DNA from: Pollutimonas sp963706785
GTDB taxonomy: Bacteria; Pseudomonadota; Gammaproteobacteria; Burkholderiales; Burkholderiaceae_B
Assembly (NCBI GenBank): GCA_963706785.1
Contig: CAVPNJ010000004.1
Span: forward strand, 310,001 to 374,000
Direction: 5' to 3'
DNA: 64,000 nucleotides
Shown: piece by piece, positions 53,563-62,175 of the stretch
Layout of the letters: each line of letters begins with the position of its first letter
How positions within the stretch are numbered: the stretch's first letter is position 1
The notes under the pieces: generated by a model
Database searches by the model: none
Told to the model about the DNA's origin: nothing
Seen by the model: only the letters and a program-made list of their open reading frames with translations
Translations under genes and position numbers: made by a program

Positions 53563-54870
53563 TTGAAAAAAGGCTTCTATCTGGTCATGATCGCTCAGGC
53601 GCTGTCATCCGTAGCGGATAATGCATTGCTTATTGCCGCTATTGCGCTGATTGCCGATTTACAGGGACCAGACTGGATGGCGCCTATGATGAAGTGGTGG
53701 TTCGCACTGGCTTATGTCGTCTTGGCCGCGTTCGTCGGCGCCTTCGCAGATGCCTTTCCCAAAGGTACGGTAATGTTCTTTACCAACGCGATCAAGGTTG
53801 GGGGCTGTCTCTTGATGTTTGGCTGTCAAAGCCTAGGACTCGGAAACACTGAACAGCTGTTTCTGGTCTTCTGCGCGTATACGCTGGTGGGAATCGGCGC
53901 CGCTGCTTATTCGCCGGCCAAATACGGCATCGTCACGGAAATGCTGCCGCCGGAGCTTCTGGTAAAGGGTAATAGCTGGATCGAGGGCCTTACGGTTCTG
54001 TCGATTATTCTGGGCACGGTTTTAGGTGGCGTGCTGATCAATCCTGCAGTTTCCGATATCTTGCTGACGCAGCCATGGATCAGCCAGCTCGTGCAAACGC
54101 GAACCGAAGCCGCCATTTTGGTGATCGGCGTGGTGTACTTTCTTGCCGCTGCGTCCAATCTGCTGATACCGCGCACCAATGTCCGCTACCCTAAGCAGCA
54201 AACGCATCCGGTAAAGCTGGTGCGTGACTTCGCAGGGTATGTCAGGATATTGTGGCGTGACAAAATCGGTCAAATTTCACTGGCAGTCACCACCTTGTTC
54301 TGGGGTGCTGGCGCGACCTTGCAGTTCATCGTAATTGAGTGGGGCGCCCGGCATCTGGGCTATCGGCTGGATCAGGCCTCGGTGCTAATGGGCGTTGCAG
54401 CGCTCGGTACGGTGGCGGGCTCGATTTTGGCCGGCCGCGTGCCCTTGAAGCGTGCCCTTAAAGTCTTGCCAGTAGGCGTTATCATGGGCTTCGCTGTCAT
54501 GCTGATGCCCATCGTACGCGAACCGTGGGCCGTTTACAGTGTTCTATTGCTTATCGGCGGCTTATCCGGGTTTTTCGTAGTCCCCATGAACGCGCTGCTT
54601 CAACATCGCGGACATGTCCTGCTCTCCGCCGGCCATTCTATCGCTGTACAGAATTTCAACGAACAGCTGAATATTTTGCTAATGCTCGCGCTTTACAGCC
54701 TTATGCTGTGGCTGGATTTGCCTATCAATGCGATTATTGTGATATTTGGGCTACTTGTTGCCGCACTGATGGTGCTGTTCATTCACTGGAACCGACTTAA
54801 CCACCGTGCCGATCCCCGCCTTGAAAGCACTATAGGGCAGCACGGTCACGGCCAGGCTTTGAAGCACTGA
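53563..54870 (+). CDS. lplT: Lysophospholipid transporter LplT (MFS)
   Basis: Flips lysophospholipids inward across the inner membrane for re-acylation. It has 435 residues, about 12 membrane helices, with family segments such as SSVADNALLI near the N-terminus, YSPAKYGIVTEMLPPE, and VPMNALLQHRGH. The start is a TTG; no ATG lies closer to the conserved N-terminus KKGFYLVMIAQALSS. No acyltransferase partner (aas) is adjacent. It converges on the uracil-DNA glycosylase gene. Confidence 0.93.
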   Translation: MKKGFYLVMIAQALSSVADNALLIAAIALIADLQGPDWMAPMMKWWFALAYVVLAAFVGAFADAFPKGTVMFFTNAIKVGGCLLMFGCQSLGLGNTEQLFLVFCAYTLVGIGAAAYSPAKYGIVTEMLPPELLVKGNSWIEGLTVLSIILGTVLGGVLINPAVSDILLTQPWISQLVQTRTEAAILVIGVVYFLAAASNLLIPRTNVRYPKQQTHPVKLVRDFAGYVRILWRDKIGQISLAVTTLFWGAGATLQFIVIEWGARHLGYRLDQASVLMGVAALGTVAGSILAGRVPLKRALKVLPVGVIMGFAVMLMPIVREPWAVYSVLLLIGGLSGFFVVPMNALLQHRGHVLLSAGHSIAVQNFNEQLNILLMLALYSLMLWLDLPINAIIVIFGLLVAALMVLFIHWNRLNHRADPRLESTIGQHGHGQALKH

Positions 54871-54880
54871 CTTTACCGTG

Positions 54881-55501
54881 TCAATGCAGTATCGAGCGCA
54901 GTAGGTTCAAATCTTGCCAGGTATCAGCCTTATGTTGCGGACGCAGTAAGAGGGTTGCCGGATGATAGGTAGCCACCAGTGGAATCTCTTGTCCGGTTTC
55001 GCTGCGTATGTGGTGCACCCTGCCCCGTAACTCCTCTAGCTGGGCATCCGTGCCCAGTAAAGCTTGAGCTGCCAGTTTTCCTAAAGTCAGAATGCGCATT
55101 GGTCTCAATAGTGCAATCTGGCGCTGGAGGTTTGGCAAACACGCAGCAATCTCCTCGGGCTTGGGAGTACGGTTGCCCAGTGGCCTGCATTTGATCAGAT
55201 TAGTAAAGAACACTCCAGACTCTGGCATTACCGCGATCGACGCCAGCATGGACTGCAGCAGCACGCCAGGCCGCCCCTGAAATGGCAGCCCGACTCTGTC
55301 ATCGTTTTCGCCGGGAGCCTCGCCTATGAGCATCCATTCGACGTGATGCTGCGGCCCGGTACCAAACACTGCCTGGCTGCGTCCTGTATACAGCTCGCAA
55401 GCCTGACAAACGGCAATATGGGATTGCAGTGCAGTCAAATCATTCGGCAGCACTGACTTCGAGGCCGATAGACATCTTGGCTTCACCTGACGCTGCTTCA
55501 T
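54881..55501 (-). CDS. Family 4-type uracil-DNA glycosylase, catalytic part
   Basis: Removes uracil from DNA. This 206-residue frame has the catalytic motif GEAPGENDDRVGLPFQGRPG, the FeS-cluster cysteine pair CQACELY, further cysteines in LIKCRP and AACLPNL, and the C-terminal ATYHPATLLLRP. Its first ~25 residues are in a frame that overlaps the end of an upstream open frame encoding a typical N-terminal extension. A one-base insertion therefore probably splits a ~295-residue protein (restored 54881-55769). The catalytic domain itself looks complete. Confidence 0.88.
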   Translation of the reverse strand: MKQRQVKPRCLSASKSVLPNDLTALQSHIAVCQACELYTGRSQAVFGTGPQHHVEWMLIGEAPGENDDRVGLPFQGRPGVLLQSMLASIAVMPESGVFFTNLIKCRPLGNRTPKPEEIAACLPNLQRQIALLRPMRILTLGKLAAQALLGTDAQLEELRGRVHHIRSETGQEIPLVATYHPATLLLRPQHKADTWQDLNLLRSILH

Positions 55502-55793
55502 GCAGTGGGGGCGGCGCCGCCATTCCCGAAGCCCGAACCGGACCTTTGCTGGGCACTACAACAGGTTCGTGCGGAACGTTTCCCTGTGCCTGGGGCATCG
55601 GCACTCGCCCACTGCCTGAAGCGCTGGTTGGCGATGGGGCCACGGTGCCTTCAGGGGACAATTCTGAAAGCGTAGCGCTGCGGTGCTCAAAGCGAGCCAG
55701 CATCCGCTTATCCAGCCCAATTTCCTGTAGCCAGGCAAGCTGCAATAAGCTAAGTGTCGGCGCTTTCACTTGGCCTCTGTCTTCATGTGACAC
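55440..55793 (-). pseudogene. N-terminal extension of the uracil-DNA glycosylase, separated by frameshift
   Basis: A frame encoding LSLLQLAWLQEIGLDKRML followed by a Pro/Ala/Ser-rich linker, the layout of the N-terminal region of long uracil-DNA glycosylases in this bacterial group. It ends at 55440 just inside the catalytic frame. Total length from either end leaves one base too many, consistent with a single insertion somewhere in 55440-55501. A GTG at 55769 has AGAGG four bases upstream and is a likely start; the GTG at 55793 overlaps the tsaB-rimI gene. Confidence 0.7.
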
Positions 55794-57027
55794 TTAACTT
55801 TTTCTCCATGACGCAAGCATCCTCGCGCTTGAAATGGCCCGCCGGATAATAATCTTTACGTATCGCGAGTTGGGAAAATCCCTGGTGCCGGTAAAAGTTG
55901 AGTGCATTCTCGTTTGATGGTCGAACCTCGAGCACTATCGTTGTCAAACCACGGGCTCGCGCCTCGCGTTCGCATCGTTCCAATAACAATGAACCCACAC
56001 CTTGCTTCTGCACTTCAGGCGTCACTGCGATGACCAATACGTGAGCTACGTCGGGCGCAAACATGACCATACAAAAACCGACTACGCGCTCTCCTTGAAC
56101 GGCGACCCATGCGCCGTAACCCGCCTGGAGGCCGTCAGAAAAATTCCCACGGGTCCAGGGAAAGGACTGAACGGACTGCTCGATATTGGCGACATCATCC
56201 AAGTGCTCCGGGGTCATTTCATGAAGCGATACCACGCGTTCCAGCGCCTTGGGGTTGCCACCAAAGCCCCGCTGGCGTTCGTCGGTCGTGTACGCCACCT
56301 TATCCCGCACGTACAAGGGTGCAGCCAACGCCGGATCGATGCCTCCGCCCGTGTGCCAGTCGATCAAAGCCAGCCGAGCGATAGTCTCTGCATCGGGCCT
56401 TAGGGAGCCTCCTAGACTGACCCAAGAGCGTTCCGCCGCCAACTGTTCCAACTGGGGATAAGCCTCTAAGGCATCACCCGTCAGACGAACGAAAAGATTG
56501 TCGCCGTAAGTAGTTCGCCAGCCCGCGAAGCCCTGTAGCAACCAGTGGCCGACATGTTCCGCATTCAACAGTATAGGGGCCTGAAGCTCGCGCCATCCAG
56601 AAGACGAGTCGGATTCAGGCAGATAGGCGGCCAAATATACCTCGCCCATCCTGGCGTCTTGTACCACGACGGTAATCGGGGCAAGTGCAATCTCGGGATC
56701 GTGGTCGCGCACCGCGATGGCCAATAGCGACACCACAGGGATTACAGGTATATTTAATGCGAACGCCATACCCTGAGCCACCCCACACGCGACGCGCAAG
56801 CCGGTGAACCCGCCTGGTCCCTGCCCAAAGGCAACGGCCGCGATGTCAAAACGCCCGATATCCGCTTGCTTGAGCAGTTCGTCTACCATAGGCAGCAACC
56901 GCTCGGCATGTTCGCCGGTAGCATCGTGCCCGAGTGTGCGTACACCGACATGCCCTGCTTGCTGGCTTAATAAGGCCACGCCACATAAGCTCGACGAGGT
57001 TTCCAGGGCTAAAATATGTAAAGTCAT
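55783..57027 (-). CDS. Fused TsaB / RimI protein
   Basis: A 414-residue fusion. The N-terminal part (about 1-245) is TsaB, the partner of TsaD in making t6A37 of tRNAs (LALETSSSLCGVAL, GQGPGGFTGLRVACG). The C-terminal part (about 268-410) is RimI, the N-alpha-acetyltransferase of ribosomal protein S18, with the acetyl-CoA loop TPEVQKQGVGSLLL. The boundary is near FGGNPKALERVV. Fused TsaB-RimI proteins are known in Betaproteobacteria. An 11-base overlap with the next gene suggests an operon. Confidence 0.92.
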   Translation of the reverse strand: MTLHILALETSSSLCGVALLSQQAGHVGVRTLGHDATGEHAERLLPMVDELLKQADIGRFDIAAVAFGQGPGGFTGLRVACGVAQGMAFALNIPVIPVVSLLAIAVRDHDPEIALAPITVVVQDARMGEVYLAAYLPESDSSSGWRELQAPILLNAEHVGHWLLQGFAGWRTTYGDNLFVRLTGDALEAYPQLEQLAAERSWVSLGGSLRPDAETIARLALIDWHTGGGIDPALAAPLYVRDKVAYTTDERQRGFGGNPKALERVVSLHEMTPEHLDDVANIEQSVQSFPWTRGNFSDGLQAGYGAWVAVQGERVVGFCMVMFAPDVAHVLVIAVTPEVQKQGVGSLLLERCEREARARGLTTIVLEVRPSNENALNFYRHQGFSQLAIRKDYYPAGHFKREDACVMEKKLSVT

Positions 57028-57283
57028 GGCTTTATTTTAAACGGGGTCCAGCAATTATTGCGCCGGAGGACAATAGCGTAGGTCATTCGGCTGAAAGACG
57101 CCTAAATTTCAAGGCCCTACACTGCTATCGTTCGATAGTGTTTCGGGACTAAGTCGATCACGCGTTGTTTAGGGGATCCCATGGCCACGAGCGTTCGTAA
57201 ACCTGTTCTCTACCAAACACTTAATGTGTAATATCTTGCTACGAGGCCTATACGGGTTTACTCAGCCCTGTTACATTTTCCCT

Positions 57284-58018
57284 ATGAATACACAAAACCA
57301 ATCTCTATCTCGCAAAATTCTCGTCGTCGACGATGATCCCCGACTGCGCGACTTGCTACGACGGTATTTGTCGGAACAAGGTTTTAATGTTTTCGTAGCC
57401 GAAGATGCCAAAGAAATGGGCAAGTTGTGGCAGCGCGAACATTTCGACCTGCTGGTGCTTGATTTAATGCTCCCCGGTGAAGACGGGCTTTCCATCTGTC
57501 GTCGCCTGCGAGGTGGTCACGATAACACCCCTATTATCATTCTGACGGCCAAAGCCGAAGAAATCGATCGCATTGTTGGCCTGGAAATGGGTGCCGACGA
57601 TTACCTATCCAAGCCTTTCAATCCTCGCGAACTCCTTGCGCGTGTCAACGCGATCTTGCGTCGCCGCGGTACAGAAGAGCACCCTGGCGCGCCTAGCCAG
57701 GAAAACGAGTCCATCGAATTTGGGCCCTACGTTCTTAACCTGTCCACCCGCACGCTGACCCGAAATAACGAACAGGTGCCGATCACGACCGGTGAATTTT
57801 CTGTGCTGAAAGTGTTCGCTCGTCATCCAAAAATTCCGCTCTCTCGCGACAAGCTCATGGAATTGGCGCGCGGTCGCGAATACGAAGCGTTTGACCGTAG
57901 TCTGGATGTCCAAATTTCGCGTTTGCGCAAATTGGTAGAGCCCAATCCTTCCAAGCCTGTTTTTATTCAAACAGTATGGGGTCTGGGTTACGTATTTGTA
58001 CCGGATGGCGGTCATTAA
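57284..58018 (+). CDS. ompR: Two-component response regulator OmpR
   Basis: A 244-residue response regulator. The receiver domain has an acidic pocket VVDDDP (residues 14-19), phospho-acceptor Asp60 (VLDLMLPGEDG) and a switch Lys in LSKPFNPREL. The winged-helix DNA-binding domain ends IQTVWGLGYVF. The frame opens at 57224, but the ATG at 57284 matches the OmpR N-terminus (MNTQNQSLSRKILVVDDD). EnvZ follows after 33 bases. The preceding 256-base gap to tsaB-rimI holds the promoter; none could be called with confidence. Confidence 0.94.
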   Translation: MNTQNQSLSRKILVVDDDPRLRDLLRRYLSEQGFNVFVAEDAKEMGKLWQREHFDLLVLDLMLPGEDGLSICRRLRGGHDNTPIIILTAKAEEIDRIVGLEMGADDYLSKPFNPRELLARVNAILRRRGTEEHPGAPSQENESIEFGPYVLNLSTRTLTRNNEQVPITTGEFSVLKVFARHPKIPLSRDKLMELARGREYEAFDRSLDVQISRLRKLVEPNPSKPVFIQTVWGLGYVFVPDGGH

Positions 58019-58051
58019 CGCATGGTGGGTGTGACCTTGCAGGAATAGGTT

Positions 58052-59446
58052 ATGGCCCTGCCTTCCAAGCAACGAAAAAAAAACCAGTCGCGGTTCCGGC
58101 TTGGTCTATTCAGCCGTTCCTTCTTGCTTCTGGCCGGATTGATGCTGGTCAGTCTCGGCGCGTGGCTGCAAGTCTTTTTCAGCATGGAAGAAGGTCCGCG
58201 GGCCACACAAATGGCGCAGCGCGTAACTACCGCCGTAAGTATTACGCGATCAGCGCTCGTATATGCGCCACGTAGCGTCCGCCCCGCCCTGCTGCTGGAC
58301 CTCGCCACCAAAGAAAGTTTGCGCGTGCAGCCCAGGGAAGAGGCTGACGTACTCGAGCCGCTTCCTAATTCCAATTACTGGAATCACGTCGCGGCCGAAA
58401 TTAAAGACAGGCTGGGCCCGGCCACGCAGGTGATGTGGTCAGTCAACCAAGCGCCCGGCGTCTGGGTAAGTTTCGAAATCAACAACGATCAATACTGGTT
58501 GGTGTTCGATCGTGAGCAGCTTGGGCTCACGGCGGGCGCCGAATGGTTCGGCTGGGGCGCAACTGCCTTATTGCTTGCGCTGATCGGCGCGGCGGTTAGC
58601 GTACGTTTCGTTAACCGGCCATTGGCACAACTGGCCAAGGTGGCACAGCAACTGGCACGCGGTGAAACCCCGTCTCCCTTACCCGAAAAAGGCCCTGCCG
58701 AAATCCGCGACATGAATATTGCCTTCAATCGTATGGCACGTGATATCCGGCAAACTGAAGCCGATCGCGAGATTATGCTGGCCGGTATTTCGCACGATTT
58801 GCGGACACCGCTAGCACGCATGCGACTTGAAATCGAAATGAGCAATGTCACTGACGAGACCCGTCAGGCCATTGATGAAGACTTGGGCCAGATTGACCAT
58901 AGTATCGGACAGCTTATGGAATACGCGCGGCCGGCTGCCGCTGTTCCCGAACAAGGTATAGACGTGTCGTCCGTGCTCCGAGACCTGTATGAACGCGAAC
59001 GGAGCCATACTGAATCACTTGGGGGCGCCCTTAGCGCTTCGATCGAACCCAACCTTTACGCCAAAATCGGCGCTCACGACTTGAAGCGCATCGTTAGCAA
59101 TCTTATCGAAAATGCCCGCCGCTATGGCCGCACCCCATCTGACGATCGCGCCCACATCGAACTGGTGGCGAAACAGCGCGGCAATATCCTGGCCATTGAG
59201 GTGAAAGACCATGGCACTGGGATTGCGCCGACAGATATTCAACGCCTGCTGCGTCCTTTCTCGCGCGGGGAATCTGCACGCACTGGCGTGAGCGGCGCCG
59301 GGCTGGGACTCGCGATAGTAGAACGCCTGCTAGGTCAAGTCGGTGGACAGCTCGAGCTGATTTCCCAGCCTCCGGGCGGCCTCGTCGCCCGCATCGAAAT
59401 ACCCAAGGCGAGGGTTAGGAATTTCCAATTAGACACCGACGCCTAA
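58052..59446 (+). CDS. envZ: Sensor histidine kinase EnvZ
   Basis: Inner-membrane sensor kinase for OmpR, 464 residues. Membrane helices lie at about 22-42 and 165-186 around a periplasmic domain, followed by HAMP (about 187-240), HisKA with phospho-His248 (AGISHDLRTPLAR), and HATPase_c with the N box NLIENARRYG, DHGTGI and the GLGLAIV box. Coupled genomically to ompR. No lesions. Confidence 0.94.
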   Translation: MALPSKQRKKNQSRFRLGLFSRSFLLLAGLMLVSLGAWLQVFFSMEEGPRATQMAQRVTTAVSITRSALVYAPRSVRPALLLDLATKESLRVQPREEADVLEPLPNSNYWNHVAAEIKDRLGPATQVMWSVNQAPGVWVSFEINNDQYWLVFDREQLGLTAGAEWFGWGATALLLALIGAAVSVRFVNRPLAQLAKVAQQLARGETPSPLPEKGPAEIRDMNIAFNRMARDIRQTEADREIMLAGISHDLRTPLARMRLEIEMSNVTDETRQAIDEDLGQIDHSIGQLMEYARPAAAVPEQGIDVSSVLRDLYERERSHTESLGGALSASIEPNLYAKIGAHDLKRIVSNLIENARRYGRTPSDDRAHIELVAKQRGNILAIEVKDHGTGIAPTDIQRLLRPFSRGESARTGVSGAGLGLAIVERLLGQVGGQLELISQPPGGLVARIEIPKARVRNFQLDTDA

Positions 59447-59521
59447 TAGCGTAGAATTTACTCATTGAGCGTATGGCTTGCCGACGCCCCTCCCTTTCTA
59501 CACTTACTATCAGGAGCTCAA

Positions 59522-60070
59522 ATGAAAACAGTAGGCGATAAACTCGAGCCGTTCAAGGTTGCCGGTGTTAAACCCGGATTCAATCAACATGAAGAAAACG
59601 GCGTCTCCGCATTTGAAGAAATCACCGAAAGCTCTTTTCCCGGCAAGTGGAAGGTCATTTATTTTTACCCTAAAGATTTCACCTTTGTCTGCCCCACCGA
59701 AATTGTCGGCTTTAACAATCTGGCTCAAGACTTCGAAGACCGTGATGCAGTCCTGATGGGCGGCTCCGTTGACAACGAGTTCGTCAAACTGGCATGGCGC
59801 CGCGAAAACCAAGAACTCAGCAAGCTCGCCCATTATCAGTTCGGCGATACAACGGGCGCTCTTATCGATCAGCTTGGCGTGCGTGAGAAAGCCGAAGGAG
59901 TCGCCCTGCGCGCCACCTTTATCGTCGATCCCGACAATGTCATCCAGCACGTCTCGGTAAATAATCTGAATGTCGGCCGCAATCCTAGCGAGATATTGCG
60001 CGTGCTTGACGGCTTGCAAACCGACGAGCTTTGTCCTTGCAACCGTGCCCTGGGGGGTGAAACGCTGTAG
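59522..60070 (+). CDS. ahpC: Alkyl hydroperoxide reductase AhpC (2-Cys peroxiredoxin)
   Basis: Reduces peroxides. It has 182 residues, peroxidatic Cys57 (FTFVCPTE) and two C-terminal cysteines, Cys171 and Cys173 (CPCN), the three-cysteine layout of mycobacterial AhpC, which is reduced by AhpD. The ATG at 59522 has AGGAG five bases upstream; the frame open from 59465 is not used. ahpD follows after a terminator-like hairpin. Confidence 0.95.
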   Translation: MKTVGDKLEPFKVAGVKPGFNQHEENGVSAFEEITESSFPGKWKVIYFYPKDFTFVCPTEIVGFNNLAQDFEDRDAVLMGGSVDNEFVKLAWRRENQELSKLAHYQFGDTTGALIDQLGVREKAEGVALRATFIVDPDNVIQHVSVNNLNVGRNPSEILRVLDGLQTDELCPCNRALGGETL

Positions 60071-60137
60071 GTTTCATATTGCCGCGCCAGCGCCCGTACA
60101 GTTGTGTATCGATCCAACTCAAGAAACTTGTGCCGCT

Positions 60138-60162
60138 AAAGCTCGGAATCTCCGGGCTTTTT
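60138..60162 (+). terminator. Terminator or attenuator between ahpC and ahpD
   Basis: A 9-bp stem (60138-60146 with 60152-60160, one T-G pair) with loop AATCT ends in a run of five T (60158-60162), 68 bases after the ahpC stop and 24 before ahpD. It probably lets most transcripts end after ahpC, so that AhpC exceeds AhpD. Confidence 0.75.
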
Positions 60163-60186
60163 AACTATTCGATCTAGGAAAAGCTC

Positions 60187-60705
60187 GTGGAATTTCTTTC
60201 TTCAATCAAAGCCATGATTCCAGATTGGGCCAAGGATATTCGCCTGAATCTGGATGGAACCATCGCTCGTTCAAGTCTGAAAGCAGAAGACGCTGTCGGC
60301 GTAGCGCTGGCCGCCGCTTATGCCGCCCGCAGCACACAATTGGTGACGGCATTCAAATCAGGATTAAACGAATCCGACGTAACTGCCGCCCTGAGCGCAG
60401 CAGCGATCATGGCCATGAACAATACCTATTATCCTTTCATCGAAATGTCTGGGGACGCCCAGCTGAAAACCTTGCCGGCTCAATTACGCATGAACGCTTA
60501 CGCGGCACACGGAGACATTGACAAGAGCCGCTACGAGCTATTCGCGCTGGCTGCATCCATTGTGGGAAAGTGCCATTTTTGCGTCAGTTCTCACTATAGC
60601 AACCTGAAGAGCGCTGGCTATACCGTAGAACATTTACGCGACGTAGGTCGTATTGCGTCGGTCGTGAATGCCGCAGCGCTAGCCATCGCTGCCAATGGAA
60701 AATAA
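60187..60705 (+). CDS. ahpD: Alkylhydroperoxidase AhpD family protein
   Basis: Partner that re-reduces AhpC through a redox-active CxxC (Cys129 and Cys132 in KCHFCVSSH, with His136), within a carboxymuconolactone-decarboxylase fold. It has 172 residues. The start is GTG with AGGA about eight bases upstream. The CxxC and the neighbouring three-cysteine AhpC make the role clear. Confidence 0.93.
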   Translation: MEFLSSIKAMIPDWAKDIRLNLDGTIARSSLKAEDAVGVALAAAYAARSTQLVTAFKSGLNESDVTAALSAAAIMAMNNTYYPFIEMSGDAQLKTLPAQLRMNAYAAHGDIDKSRYELFALAASIVGKCHFCVSSHYSNLKSAGYTVEHLRDVGRIASVVNAAALAIAANGK

Positions 60706-60817
60706 ACGTTGAAAGACAACATTCCGTTTCTACATTGACCGTGAACGCGAAGGCGAAACTTAGACATTACTGGCGTAAGGCAAGCGACGTCGGCAATGTG
60801 CACATCTAAAAATGGGA

Positions 60818-61303
60818 TCAAATAGCCGCTAACAGAGCCACCACCGTTGCGGCAATTCCTTCTCTGCGCCCCAGATGTCCCAGGCCTTCGTTCGTCTTAG
60901 CCTTGATGTTGATGTCTTGCTGCGACAACCCGAGATCCTGGGCGATATTAGCCACCATGGCCGGTGCATGCGGCCCGATCTTCGGCACTTGCGCATGCAC
61001 CGTGGCATCGATGTTGACCACTTGCCAACCAGTCGCCGCCACTTTTTGCATCGCCGACCGCAGCAAGACACGGCTATCTGCACCTTCATAAGTGGCATCG
61101 GTATCGGGAAAATGACGGCCAATATCACCTAGGCCGGCCGCGCCCAGGATCGCATCAGTAATCGCATGCAGCAATACATCAGCATCCGAATGCCCCTGCA
61201 GGCCATGCGTAAAGGGAATGTTGACCCCACCGATAATCAAGGGGCGGCCCTCCACCAAGGCGTGTACGTCAAACCCCTGTCCAACACGAAACGGGAAACT
61301 CAT
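60818..61303 (-). CDS. ispF: 2-C-methyl-D-erythritol 2,4-cyclodiphosphate synthase
   Basis: Fifth enzyme of the MEP isoprenoid pathway, a trimer with zinc. It has 161 residues, with GQGFDVHAL (zinc Asp and His), GHSDADVLLHA, and KTNEGLGHLGRREGIAA near the end. The ATG at 61303 has GGAG five bases upstream; the open frame continues to 61363 without conservation. It lies about 100 bases after ispD, in the usual order. Confidence 0.97.
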   Translation of the reverse strand: MSFPFRVGQGFDVHALVEGRPLIIGGVNIPFTHGLQGHSDADVLLHAITDAILGAAGLGDIGRHFPDTDATYEGADSRVLLRSAMQKVAATGWQVVNIDATVHAQVPKIGPHAPAMVANIAQDLGLSQQDINIKAKTNEGLGHLGRREGIAATVVALLAAI

Positions 61304-61402
61304 TGATGCTCCATACTGATGCGGCCTAAGACGGTAAAGTTTTCGTAGGCGCGGCGTTTTCAAATTACGTAAATTGATAGGGCGAACAGTGTTCTATAAG
61401 AT

Positions 61403-62158
61403 CTACAGCCACCTTTCCATCAGGTCAAAATCTTCCGGCCAGGTCACCTTGAAATTACGCGCCGAGCCCGGAATCAGCTTGGGCTCATAGCCGGCCAGTT
61501 CCATGGCCGATGCCTCGTCAGTAATGGCCCTATTAGAGGCGCCAGCCAACGACAAGGCCTTGCATAAGGGTCCAGCGGGAAACATTTGAGGTGTCTGTGC
61601 GAGCCACAAGCCATCGCGGTTGACGGTATTTTGCACCACGGCGTCTTGTTCGCTGGCGGCCCGTTTAACCGTGTCTGCCACGCGCTGTGCCAGCAAACCG
61701 CCTTTATTCAGTGCTAGACAGCTGTCAATAAGGCGGCTCAGCGCATTGGCCGGCAGGCCCGGCCTTGCCGCATCGTGAATAAGCACCCAATCATCATCAT
61801 CCAGCCCGGCATCTTGCAGGGCAGCCATGACAGTTTCGGCCCGGGTGGGGCCGCCACAATGGCGCCAAACCGTTCGGGGAAGGCCTGCCAATGCTTGTTC
61901 GATCCATACGTCGTCCGTGGCGACCGCAACCCTGACTTCGGCAATACGAGGGTCGGCGAGCAATGCCTTGACAGCCCAGCGCAGCATGGGCTCGCCCTTC
62001 AATAGCCAATATTGCTTGGGTATCGGTGCAGGGCTGGATTGTGCATGTGTCGTCTGGACAGCGCCCAAGGGCCGTCCATCACGCCGGCCGGATTCAGCCG
62101 ACAAAGCCCTGGTGCCGATGCCGGCGGCGGGAACAATGGCAATCAATTTCGTATGCAT
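61403..62158 (-). CDS. ispD: 2-C-methyl-D-erythritol 4-phosphate cytidylyltransferase
   Basis: Third enzyme of the MEP pathway, forming CDP-methylerythritol. It has 251 residues; conserved VPAAGIGTR, PKQY, VLIHDAARP and the C-terminal VTWPEDF are present. Between GIGTR and PKQY there are 29 residues (Arg/Gly/Ser/Ala/Pro-rich), compared with about five in E. coli IspD, an expanded CTP-binding loop. It diverges from mfd. Confidence 0.95.
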   Translation of the reverse strand: MHTKLIAIVPAAGIGTRALSAESGRRDGRPLGAVQTTHAQSSPAPIPKQYWLLKGEPMLRWAVKALLADPRIAEVRVAVATDDVWIEQALAGLPRTVWRHCGGPTRAETVMAALQDAGLDDDDWVLIHDAARPGLPANALSRLIDSCLALNKGGLLAQRVADTVKRAASEQDAVVQNTVNRDGLWLAQTPQMFPAGPLCKALSLAGASNRAITDEASAMELAGYEPKLIPGSARNFKVTWPEDFDLMERWL

Positions 62159-62175
62159 AAGAAAGCCATTTTATA

